From Caenorhabditis remanei (taxonomy: Eukaryota; Nematoda; Chromadorea; Rhabditida; Rhabditidae): DNA of 64,000 nt. The notes under the pieces were generated by a model. The model saw nothing but the letters and a program-made list of their open reading frames with translations. It was not told where the DNA came from and searched no databases. Positions within the stretch are counted from its first letter, which is position 1. Every line of letters begins with the position of its first letter. This document shows positions 1 to 11,260 of this stretch, piece by piece. Made by a program: the position numbers and the translations under genes. The DNA is taken from contig NC_071330.1 in the NCBI RefSeq assembly GCF_010183535.1, forward strand, positions 10,955,717-11,019,716. The letters run 5' to 3'.

Positions 1-3000
1 CTTCTCATACTGACCAGGTACGGGAAGTAGCTTTTTCTAACTCGGAATTATCGACTCACCATCCTTCATAGAAATACCGGATTCTTGTTGCTGAGATTCC
101 TACCCTGAGAGTTTCGGTAGTGTACGAAGCTGAAATCGAATTACAAATACTCGAGTAATTACGAAACTCTTCTTATGTTTTTTTTTAAATACTTGGACCG
201 TCCCCATCTCTTCTCTATAATTTCAACTACTTACCGCCTACACTGGAAGGACGTGCTTTGGTGTCACGTTTTCATTCTCATATTTTTCCCCACGAGTTCC
301 TGTTTCCTTGTGCACGCCATATTTGGACTCTTGAGGAGGTTCATATGGTGTTATTTCATATCGAGAATGAAATTCGACCATTTCTTTCTTTGATTGACTA
401 TGAGTCTCATGACTTCCAGTTGCTAGAATATTGTTGACTCTCGTGCCTCTATCAGGAGTACAATCGAAAACTTCGAACATTTAATCCAGTATCTAGATTA
501 GGACTGATAGTAGGTGTATCGGATAGATTTATAAACCAACACACTTCTTTGTTTGTCCAGTTTTTCCGCTTTTTCAAGAAAAAAGATTTGCTTCTTGATA
601 AGAGCTTTTTTCTGAGCGCAGAAGAGAATTGTAGTTGAAGAGAAGTATTCGTGGGATAGAGACATCGTTTCGCTTTCCCCTTTGTGCTTATTCTTCTCTC
701 GTTCTGTAGTCATCGTTGCCCTAAAGACTTTCCTCTTCTCTAACACCATCAACCATCATCATCGTCTTTTCTTCCAACACCACCACCGCCACCACCTACC
801 GCAAATAGGTTGTGCTCTTCAGCTCTCGTGAGCCGGTGTGGGAGAGTGACGGGGAGTAGGAGAAGATTTTTGAGAGCTCCTGAAGGAGAAGAGAAAGGGA
901 AAAAGTCACGGAATGCCAAATTAGGTCAGGTGATTGGAGGAAAAACGAGGATGGGGCGAAGCGCAGAAATGAATAAGAAAGAAGGAGAAGAAGAAAAGTG
1001 AGAAAATGACGTTTTCTAACGGAAGTTACTTCTTCATTCTGTCTAGACTACATTTTGATGGTCCATAACGTTTTAGTCCATCATTTCCATGTTGAAGAAA
1101 ATTATAACTAATTCGGAAACAGTAACAGTCATTTAAACTTTTCCTATCAAGTTAATCTGTCGGTCGACAATGTTTCAATGGAAATCGATTTCAGAGTTCT
1201 TATGATCATCCCCCATTATAATCCTCCCCGTGGTTTTCAAAATTTCTTTATCCTCTGACTCGTTCATTCCGTTACAAACGCCTACGTTTGCTGTTCGCAA
1301 TTGAAGCCAAATGATCCAATTCATTTGTTCCGTTCTCCAACGTCACCCATAACTATTCGAGTAAGCCGTACAAAATTCTTCCCCAGAAAACATGCTTCTC
1401 GCAAAAATGTCTCTTTCATTTTCTACTTTCTGCAAAAAGTTTCAATTTTCTCGTTGTTTGCTTCGGTGCTTTCAATGATGACCTACCTAGTTCATCATTC
1501 CTTTTTGCTGATTCACACGTTTCACATCATCCCCCACATGCGAAGAAACACGTCTTTAATTAAATGGAAAAACACAATGAAAAGCGGCTTCTCTTTCTGT
1601 TTTATTATTTGTCAAATGGTGAAGATGAGCTAGATAGAAATGGATCAAACCGATGCAAAATGAAACGAGACTAGCATTATAATAATGAATGTTCTCGGTT
1701 CGTTTAGTCTCTTTTTCTCCATTCTTCTTTTTGCTACACTCGATTTAAAAAGTGTCCACACACAAACGGCTCACGACTATTTCATCCATTGGCATCTCCA
1801 CCCACATCGTCTCTTTTTTCTGTTCTACTCAAATTGTTCCATTTCGCATCGACCCATTGTGAGCAGTGCATATGCACATATACTAATACATCCACCCGAA
1901 GAATAGCAAAAAGTATTTTGAAACCGCTGAAGACGGAAGAGAGAATGCATCTGGAAGAGATAAACAAGCCGGCGAAAAAAGAAGAAGGCAAAAAGTGGAA
2001 AAGAAGACACACAACAGCTCAAAATCAGCTCAATTCCGGGCCGCTTGACGTCATTCGAAAAAGCAAAGAAAAGAGAATAGGCTATGCTCAGAGTAAAGAA
2101 ACAGCAAAAAGACAGGAAGAAAAGGCGTGAAGTATGCGAAAAGTATATGTCTTATTTCAAAGTTTTCAAGAGATGTCAAAAGTTGTACTCTTATCTTGAA
2201 CGACGCGTGTTTACAGTCGTCTACAGCTGTTTCCTCATTTGAAGAGTCTTCATCGTGCTCTGTTCTGTTAATAACACACTAATAACATTTTCCCGATAAT
2301 CTTGTTCTACGTCAAATACAAACTCATTCTGGGAAATTCTTCATAATCTACATAATGTTCGCTGGTTATTTTAAGTAGTTCTCCCTGGATTCCCTTCATC
2401 CCTTCTTATTCTTTTAGTTGTATCTCCCATCAGAATGACCTTCCATCTCTTTTCTATTCTGGATAAACTCATCCCGATGAGGACGACTTGTTGTTCATCA
2501 AACATTAATCCATTTCCACATCTCATCAACCCCTTTTTTGCTCTTTCTCTGTTGTATTTCATCTTTCGACCCAAAGAAGAAGCAGCTCAGTACAACAGCT
2601 CAATTGCCCCCATCAACCCCAAACAGATCTTCTTTCGAGTCTCTGGGGAAATTCTCTTGACACCTTCCTTCTTTCCTTCAAGTCTCTATTTAACATATCA
2701 TGTATCTTTCTACTTGGCGTCACTTTGTAGAAGTTCACGTGCTTTGATAAATCCGTTCGGATTACAGAAGAAGATATATCGTGATGAATCGAAAATGTTT
2801 TGTCTAAAATTCAAGAATGCAGATGTTGACGAGGAGCTTGTCTCACTATGTATCAATCCCCTTTCCCCATTTTGTCTATTCTTGTTTAGTTGAAAATTAG
2901 TTGAAATTGAAATTGTGTGAGCGTGATCACAGTTTAATTTCAGCTATTTCGTGAGCGATTCGAGTTAATTTAGTCAGAGAGACAAAGAAATAGGAGAGTA

Positions 3001-5561
3001 CAAACACACTTCCGATTCTTTGTTCACCACATTTCATTCGATTTATCAGAATACAAGGAGAGTCTCAGAATCCGGAATTGTCGTTGTTTTTCGTTTTTCA
3101 GGAATGAACTTATGAATGCGTAAAAAGGATTCAATTTTTCAATAGTGGTAAGAATAGGAATTGAAATTTGAGTATTTTTGATTTTTGTTAGACTACCAAA
3201 TGGTGAATGAATCATGATTAACGTTTAGCATTAATTTTTTGAAGTTTCCGAGTGATAAAATTAAAATTTATCAGATAGTGCGAATTTTCGGTTTCGGAAC
3301 AATTGAACTCTGCACAGCAGTTTTCCTCCGAAACCAATGAACTCCCATTAGGCTCTTTTGACTTTTCCTCTGTTCTTTTTCCGCCTGATTACCTTTTCCT
3401 TTTTTGGAACCAAGTAAGTATATTCACTTTATTCTCCAGTCTGGTTCCTTTTTTGGTCAACACTCTCTTACTCTCTTCTCTCAAAGAGATTGCCAAAAGC
3501 TACTACCACCACAAAATTTCATAAACGCGCATCATTCTCCTCCCTCTTTTTTCTTTCTCTTTCCCATTTCTTCCCCATTTTTTTCATTCGGATTGTTGAA
3601 CAAAAGCCTTGCTCCTCCCACGAAGAGGATTTTGTTGAGTATCATTTATGCTTTTTGATGATCCAATTGCTGGTCGCCCCGCCCTCTTTTCCTTGGACGC
3701 CGCCCCCTGTTTCTGAAGTCTTCACTTGCAGTTTCGGTTAGCAGATTCATTAACTTTTCACGCGTACACAGTCATTCAAAGTGATAATGCGCACAACAGA
3801 CATAGCTGGCGCGCTTCCCGTTTTTTAAAGTTTTGTGTCGCCTCCCTTTAAATTCTACAGTAACCCGAAATTCAATTAATTGAGCATGCGAGCAAAATTG
3901 CCGAGTTCTATGATAAAACGAGTGAATTCGTCGAAAAAAAAGGCGTAGAAGTGAATAGGTGCCCATCAAACCATGATATACCGCTTTTCAACGCCAAAAA
4001 GTCAGTTTTATTTTTTTTTGAGGAACAAAAAACTCTCGAATTTTCAATAAAAAGTGCATTTCTCTTGCTAATTAAGTATTTCCAGTTGCCGTTATGCTAT
4101 TTTGAATCCTTTCAAGTACTTCTAGACCGAAAAATTAACAAAAAACTGAATTTTTTGAAAAAAGTTGAACTTAAAAATTGATTCAATAATTCCAGTTCTG
4201 AATATTATAACACGTATTTAGGCTTAAAATGTTCGCAACAGTCATCTTCATAAATGTTACTTAACGAGAACAAATGAAATCGCTCCAATTTTTCGTATTT
4301 CTTCTGAAAATGGCAAAAAATGGTTTTTTTAGTTGATTTTCTTAAAAGTCTTTCAACTCTCTTATTTTTCGACAATGTGAGAGAAGGTTACACTTAAACG
4401 ATGTATTTTTGTCCGCAGAACATTTGTTACTACTTTTGAACCAGCGAAAATGCTGAAATTTCGAGAAATCGGTGTATAATCGGTTTTAAGCTGAAAAACG
4501 AGAATCGCGCCAGCGATCGTCGCAATCGCGCTCTGTCGCGGATTATCACTTTGAAGGACTGTGCGTACATCGCGTGATTGGAATCTGAAGGATTGGAGGA
4601 TCTCTACGATTTCCGTGACTAGGACAAGTAGAATGAAATGATGTTTCCTTTTTTAGAGAAGACTCCAACTGTTTCTTCTTTGCTTTTTTATTTTCACTTT
4701 ACACCCCCGTCAATCGGTCTCTTGGGGGTTCTGAAAGCTTCAACGGACAAAGTTGAATGATCATTGTGTGGGGAGTGTCCAATCAATCTTTTTACGTTAA
4801 AGAATCAGAGAATATCTCCTTTCGTTTTCTTAGATTCATAACACAAATCTGAAGGTCCAATCCGTTTTAATCAGACTTGTCAAAAATCGGGCCGGCCCGA
4901 AATTTCTCTTGGCCCGGCCCGGCCCGGTCGGCCCGGATTCAAAAATGGGTACCCATTTTTACCAATTTTTTTTGAAATTTTTCGAAAAAATAGAGTAAAA
5001 ATGCTTAAATTATCCTACATATTCACATTTTAATTCAATTTTAAATGTTTATTCGAAAACTATACTTTTTTCAAAAAATTTCAAAAAATTTCCAAAAATT
5101 TCCCAAAAAAAATTCAAAAACTCAAAATTTTTTGAAAAAATGTTTCAAAACGGGCCGAGCGGGCCGGGCCGAGATTTTTCCTGATTTTGGCCCGGCCCGG
5201 CCCGGCCCGTGACAAGTCTGGTTTTAATTATGAGCCCTAATTTATCTTATTATTATACTCTGGTTCAAAATGAACTTTATGATAATCTAGAACGTTAGAA
5301 CAGGTTCTTGAGAAAAGAGTGATTTTGCAATAACAGAATCGTTCGCCTTGTCTTCAAGTGCTTTGTAAGAAGGAAAAAATATCAACTATCAGAAATATCA
5401 ACTGGAAAGTAGCTTCTCCGGATTATTCATGAACCCCTTTTATCCTTCCTACCATTGTCTTGCCCCGCCCGCTTTCGTGTATTTCTTTTCCGTCTTCTTC
5501 GCTTTTCTCTTCAATTCACTTCATTAAGTAATCATCTATTAGAAAAAACGGCGCCGCCAAA
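1..5561. other. Long non-coding stretch upstream of the RhoGAP gene
   Basis: I see no exon I can support here. The open frames are short, low-complexity and lack a recognisable protein family. The stretch may be the promoter region of the downstream short RhoGAP transcript, or a long intron of a full-length GRAF gene whose BAR and PH exons lie to the left of the window. The first 17 bases end in CAG followed by GTACGG, which would fit an exon end cut by the window edge, but that is too little to call. The one clear object inside is the inverted-repeat element at 4872-5220. Confidence 0.5.
4864..5228. mobile_element. hAT-like non-autonomous DNA transposon (MITE) with 8-bp target duplication
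   Basis: The element spans 4872-5220 (349 bp). It starts with CAGACTTGTCA and ends with its exact reverse complement TGACAAGTCTG. It is flanked on both sides by the identical 8-bp word GTTTTAAT (4864-4871 and 5221-5228). An 8-bp target duplication and termini beginning CAG are typical of the hAT superfamily. The interior has GC-rich GGCCCGGCCC runs next to each end around an AT-rich centre and has no open reading frame, so it must be mobilised in trans. Assignment to hAT rests on these structural hallmarks only. Confidence 0.85.
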
Positions 5562-8145
5562 ATGAGCGTGTACGAGAAACAGCGAAGTTCGTCATTTGGT
5601 GACAACTCTCAGCCAATATTCGCAATGGCTCAACATCACCAAAACCAACAGGCACTTGCCTCGCCACGTAAATTCAATATTACTGATGGATTACGGTCAT
5701 TCCATAAAGCATCCGCTTTCCTGCCGGGCTTTGTTGTTGATAACTGTAATGGTAAGATTCATAGATTACATTTTTTAGTGAAACCGGAAGAGGTGTTGTT
5801 GCTTATATCCTTCTCTTTCGTTATTTTCTCGAAATTCATTAGCTGAAAAGCGGTGACGAAAACAAACAATTGGTGGTAGTGAAGGAGCGTCCGAAACGAA
5901 TAAGAGAGAAAAAAAAGAAAGAGAGATCGCTAATTGATGTCGCATTGAGCAGAAAAAAAGAGTCCCGACCAAAAAATTGGTTGGATTTAGAAGGATAAAA
6001 AGAGAAAAAAGCAAGAAAGATTGACATTTACAGCGCAACTAGATGACATTGGATTCGAGTTTGTTCAACAATGCATCGACATTTTAGAGGAGAGTGGAAT
6101 CCACGAGCAGGGCGTATATCGAAATTGTGGAGTGACGTCAAAGGTGCAGAAACTGATGCAGTTAGGATTGGATCGGAGAAAAGCTAGCGAGAAGGGAGGA
6201 TTGAATTTGAAAGATGAAGAAATGTGGGAAACGAAGACAATTAGTAGTGCGGTGAAGACGTTCTTGAGGTGAGTAGAACTGTGGCTAAAGATTCTGCTGG
6301 TGGAAGTTGCTTTAAAAATTCAAACATTATATCGTTAACCTGTCATCTCGAATTCCTAGATATATATTATCATTTTTAATGACAGTAACCCAAAAATATG
6401 ATTTTTTCCTCAGAAATCTACCGGAACCTCTGATGACTTTCGAGCTGCACAATGTTTTTATAAATGCTGCGAAAATGGGTGATGCTACAATGCGTATCGA
6501 TCATATTCACTTTTATGTTCATCAACTACCTGCTCAACATCATCGAATGTTAGAGATCGTCGTTCGTCATTTACGGAGAGTCGCTGATTTATCAAACGAG
6601 AATCTGATGACTGTCAGCAATTTGGGTGTCTGTTTTGGACCAACACTACTCCGACCAAAAGAAGAAACCGTTGCTGCAATTATGGATATTAAATTCTGCA
6701 ATGTTGTTGTTGAAGTGCTGATTTCTAATTATGACAAAATTTTCAAAACGAAACCAAAGTCGAGTATGGGGTCTGCAGTGCCTCCGAAACCAGATCATCA
6801 CACAGCAAACGATAATGGACGGCCACTTGCAACACGTTCTTTCGGTACGTCTGTTCCATCACCAATAACCCATCGTTCACGTTCTCCCAAAACACCAGGA
6901 TCCGGATCGAAAATCGTGCGAAGCACTCAAGTGGTATCCAGCTCGTATTCACGTGGAATGCAGAAACGAGATGCAATGTTTCCGACTGAAATTGCTAGAT
7001 ATGGTGCTGGGTTCGATGTCTCCGAGCTTTCGGACTTTCCAAATGACAACAAATCTCCACTGACTTCTCCTACAACAGTTGCACCATTAGCCAGTGGAAG
7101 TATAGAAGAGATTGATGAAATTTCAAAAAAGGAGAGAAACAGCTCCGATTCTCTAAACTCGCTGGGCTCTTTAGGGTCGGTTGGTGATGAATCAACGGCA
7201 ACTGTCGTCGCAGCACCAGACGTTTTTGATAAAGCAAAACGTAAGTTTTTTTTTCGAATTTCGATAGAGTGAAGTTTCCTCATTATATCAGTGGAATCGA
7301 CAATTTACGTTCACGTTTTCAGCAAAATACAGTGTATCCTATGCGTCGACATACAATCGGATTCCCGCTGACTCGTGAGTTCTTTTTCAGAATCTTTTCC
7401 ATTTCCCCTGCTTGTCCCTGTGCATGGTTTCGTTTCTGCTTGTTTTTTGGTTTGTCTCTCGTTGACTATTCTATGTTCATTTCCCCCTATCGCTCTTTTT
7501 CTCATTTTCTATCGCCTTCCCTTTCTACTTTCCTTTAGATCCAAACTGACATCATCAATATCTTGCACTACCGTCGATTCTACAGGCGTCGTGGAGACGT
7601 CATTCACCTCGTTGACACGGCAGAATTATCTACGTGGCACACTCAACTCGTCATCAATGGGACCTACATATAAGTATTTGAGGTATCACATATAAATTGA
7701 TGATGATATTTTCTAGAAAATTCCCTGCACTTATATCCATTCCAATTCCAATCTTTCTATCTATCTTTTTTTCTCTATCTCTCTCACAACCAACACTTTT
7801 TATCGTCATGTGATATACCAAGTAGATCCGTGACGTGGCATGAGCACAATCACTAAGAGCAGAAGCGAACACATAAATAACCTTATTCTGAATGTATCAA
7901 CATTTTATATTCCATTTTTCAGCAGGAGAGTGAAAACGCTGTATGCGTGTACGCCCGATCATCATTCAGAGCTATCGTTTGAGCCTGGACAGATTATAAC
8001 TAATGGTAAGAACGATAATAATTAATACATAGTCAGTTTTTATCAATTTACAGTATATGAATCGAACGAAGATGGGTGGTTGGTTGGAACACTTAATGGA
8101 AAGACGGGCTTGATACCATCTAATTATGTGGAGCCATTGCCATAG
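5562..8145 (+). CDS. GRAF/oligophrenin-type Rho GTPase-activating protein, short form (RhoGAP + SH3)
   Basis: Seven exons: 5562-5751, 6034-6268, 6414-7240, 7323-7374, 7539-7673, 7923-8005 and 8054-8145, about 537 aa. The RhoGAP domain covers residues about 64-255 and includes the arginine-finger context GVYRN, a FLRNLPEPLM segment and the LGVCFGPTLLRP motif. A Ser/Pro-rich linker follows, then a C-terminal SH3 domain of about 58 residues (start LYACTPDHHSELSF, end GLIPSNYVEP). RhoGAP followed by a terminal SH3 is the GRAF/ARHGAP26 layout, a family that inactivates Rho and Cdc42 at membranes. The GRAF BAR and PH domains are absent from this model. The start at 5562 has a good context (GCCGCCAAAATG), but a preceding AG also leaves the frame open upstream, so this exon could be internal in a longer form. 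The exon 5 donor and exon 6 acceptor each have alternatives differing by one or a few residues. It is probably the orthologue of C. elegans T04C9.1 (from memory). Confidence 0.85.
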
Positions 8146-8877
8146 TTTTATTGTTCTTTCCATCTATGAAATTTATTTATGTTCATTTTCTCCTTTTTTC
8201 TTTCTCTTTATCCCTTTTTCATATATATTTTTGGCCAGTTCACTTTGTGATCAAATCTCTTTTCCCCAAACGCTTCCAACAAGATTCGATTTGTCGCTTT
8301 CCCGATTCAATTCATTTCCATTCATTCTTAATTCTGGTTACCCCTGATTCTAGACCAATTATTTTTCCAATTTCTGTGTCCGAATACGAGGTTTGCCCCC
8401 TTTGACAATTCGTTTGTTCCCTGACCCGATTCTCTTAATTTTTACTGAGATTCTAATTTTTGAAAACAAATTCCGTTGCGAGATATAAGATTCGCAGATT
8501 TTCGAACGAGTTACGAGTCTTTTCATCCCTTACTCTGATAGTATTTCCCGTTCCTGAGGCACTCCACCCTTTTCTCATTATTCAATATTCACTCAATTTT
8601 TGTGTTGAATTTTTTTGTATAAATTAATGATTCATTGTTTTCCACAATCTTAGCCTCTTTCCCATGAAATGTATGATTGTATAATTCCTAGCAACGATTT
8701 TTAATAACCAAAATTTCGACAAAAAAGTGTCTGCTGGAGGTGAAATAAATAGATATTTATTGACTCGATTTGAATTGAAAACATGTTGAATAAAAGCAAC
8801 TCTTTGAGAGTGAACAAGAATATTATATCCTAAATGGCACACAATATCAAACGTTAGGTTAATGATAAATAGAACAA
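8146..8877. other. Convergent 3' region of the RhoGAP and gcna-1 genes
   Basis: The stop codons of the two convergent genes are 732 bp apart. AATAAA occurs on the complement at about 8762-8757 (for gcna-1) and on the plus strand near 8789 (for the RhoGAP gene), so the two 3' ends may overlap. No gene is seen. Confidence 0.5.
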
Positions 8878-10683
8878 TTACGAAGATTTAGTGAGTTCAT
8901 TGAACTCTTTTAAAAGTTTTTCCATCACTTCAGAATGTGTCAGCCCTTCGGAACTGTAATCCCAGTAATTCTTTTCAGAAAACTCATCGAATCCAGCAGG
9001 ATATTTACTGATAACACTGCGAATCGGTGGAGGCGAAGGAGACGGAGCTGGAACAGTAGTACGAACTGGTTTCGGACATGGTTTAGCTTTCGGATCTTCA
9101 ATTCGAATTCTAGTATTTGTTCGACGACAGTAACGGTACAGAATGAATCGACCTAAACACGCTCCACATCCTTTACGGGAAGTATCCAGAGATTTTGATT
9201 GACGTTTTATTCTAAAAATAGCAAAACTTTCAATATAAAGATGGAAATCTAACTCACTCTACTGGGCATCCGTCAGTTTCGCAAACATAGAAGAACTTGG
9301 CTTCTATTTCATAACTGTGACATCTCTCAACGAATGGCAATGATTTAAATGTAGATGAACAACGAGCTCCCCATCGTTTCCATCCGGGTCCATGTCCTTC
9401 CTTGTGCAGTCGATCGACGACCCAGACAGCTGCATGGCACATTTCATGGATAAGAGTGTCTCGAACTCTTTCAGCAGTTGTACAAACTACTGGAGACATT
9501 TCAACAGTACTGTTTCCATGCCGATGGTTTCGACACTGGCCAGCTGACTTTCGAAGACGTGCGTTCCATGTCACTTTCAGCATATCCGATGGAATCTCAG
9601 AGAAAACACGACGAACAAGAATTTCTACCAGTTTTGTCAAAAGAGCTTCACGATTCTTTTTGAGTCGTAAAGCTCCATCTTTTGAATAAATTTTGGCATC
9701 GCTGTGACTGAAAATCCTGATTTGTTTCTCATTCATCAAATCATTTTTATCTTACATCGGTCCCGAGTAGTTTTCTGCCAATGAAACAAGGAACCATTCC
9801 TCGTCATCTGAAGGTACTTTCTTCTTACTCTTATCTTTTGGTTTCGGTTTGACTACTTCTGGACTTAAAGCTCTTTCCTCCTCTTCTTCCGAGTCATCAT
9901 CTTCTTCTGAATTTTCTGATTCTTCCGAATCTTCTTCGCTGATGTAGTCATCTTCAACAACGAAGCTTGTTCTTTTCGGAAGTTTTCTTTCAGCTTTTGG
10001 AGGTTCTGCCGGTTTACCACGAAGGTTTTGCAGGTCTGAAATTATTTTGATTGACAATTATCATATAAGTTGATTATTACAATTATCGAAATTTCCATCG
10101 TCTTCTGAGTCTGAAGAAACCACAATTCTCTTTGATCTCGTTTTCCTGACTTCTCTGTCTTGCTTTTCCCCTGGTGGACGGTTTTCTTTATTTGCATCAT
10201 AATCTTCAAAATTGGGTTCAATTTTCACTTCTTTTTTAACTTCTCGCGGCTTTTCAGGCGGCTTCTGTGAATCATCTTGAAACATTTCTGGATAAAGTTC
10301 TTTTAAAAGAGCTCTATCTTGTTCTTTTTTCACACTTTGCAACATTCGGTCTCCTGGAGTCATTGGGGCATCTCTAACGGAGTTTCTGGCTGGTGTTTGG
10401 AACGCTGGTGATCTCGCAGAGCTTACAGACATCATTGAAATGTTATTTTCCAAGTTTGAGATACTTTCATCGAGGTCAAAGTCTGGTTCATCTTTGATTT
10501 CAGGTATACTGCTTCTGCTATCGTTGTTAGTGGGCTTAGAATTACTTCTATTGCTGAAACTGGTACTCCACGCTGTTCTGAAAAACAATTCAATGAATAT
10601 ATTTTTCTTGTCGATTTAACTCACTCATATGATGATGCAGAAGCATTACTATTGTTGTGAAGTTCTCGGAACGGGATGGGCAT
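8878..10683 (-). CDS. gcna-1: GCNA germ cell nuclear acidic protein, SprT-like metalloprotease domain
   Basis: Five exons on the complement: 10683-10625, 10577-10081, 10035-9756, 9707-9258 and 9211-8878, 539 aa. The first ~300 residues are disordered and acidic, rich in Ser, Glu and Asp, with runs such as SEEDSEESENSEEDDDSEE. A SprT-like domain follows, with the zinc-metalloprotease motif HEMCH near residues 366-370 and a further His in EGHGPGW. A Cys-rich zinc ribbon comes next (CETDGC, then CGAC), followed by a short tail. GCNA proteins act in germ cells against DNA-protein crosslinks and protect genome stability. The acidic half has SUMO-interaction-like motifs (IVVSSDSEDD and FVVEDDY). 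Exon 4 could start nine bases earlier in the same phase. The gene is divergent from eftu-2 and convergent with the RhoGAP gene. The name rests on domain layout and ZK328 synteny. Confidence 0.9.
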
Positions 10684-11260
10684 TGTATCAGATCCAGTAC
10701 TCGTAAGAATAGAAAAGCGAAGCGAAACAAATATTCAAAATCTACTTCAATTTTTTGATTGGCGGCAAGTCTGACGCTTTTCGTGCAATGCGTACAATGT
10801 ACAACAATTTACGAGCAAAAGTGCTAATTTTTTTCTAATTTATCTCAAATGTGATTTTTTGAAATGAACATACAAGTTTATGGTTTCTAGAGTATTATGA
10901 TTGTTTTCTTGTAGAATTCTATGTAGAAGTAAAATAATACATTAGTCCCAAACAAGATTTTTAGTTTCAATGTATTCCTTGTAAACGCGCTCCAATGAAC
11001 AGATGGCGAGCGATTTTCGAAAAAAAACTAGGAATTTTCTTTCGATAAACTGCCTTTTCAGAATGGTTATGCTGATAGATTTATCCTTAAAGTTTGTAGA
11101 CATTTTCCCTGTCGATATCGTGATAATTCTCATAATAACATACTATTTTCGTTTATTTGCAAGCCCATTTTAGGATTAACCTTGATTTATATATTATCTT
11201 CACACATTGCGTTTTCATTCTATTAACTTGTATGTTTTTTAGACCGGAAAATCTCAAACG
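10684..11260. promoter_or_regulatory. Divergent intergenic region between gcna-1 and eftu-2
   Basis: About 577 bp separates the two start codons, which point away from each other, so both genes probably draw their promoters from here. A run ending GTTTTTTAG at 11242, 18 bases before the eftu-2 ATG, is a good trans-splice acceptor for a spliced leader. I see no open reading frame of note. Confidence 0.5.

Noticed and set aside
2435..2893. 152-codon plus-strand frame upstream of the RhoGAP gene
   Set aside because: Composition is pyrimidine-driven and it matches neither a BAR nor a PH domain nor any other family I know.
9402..9689. Plus-strand frame across the SprT domain of gcna-1
   Set aside because: Antisense shadow of a conserved zinc-protease exon.
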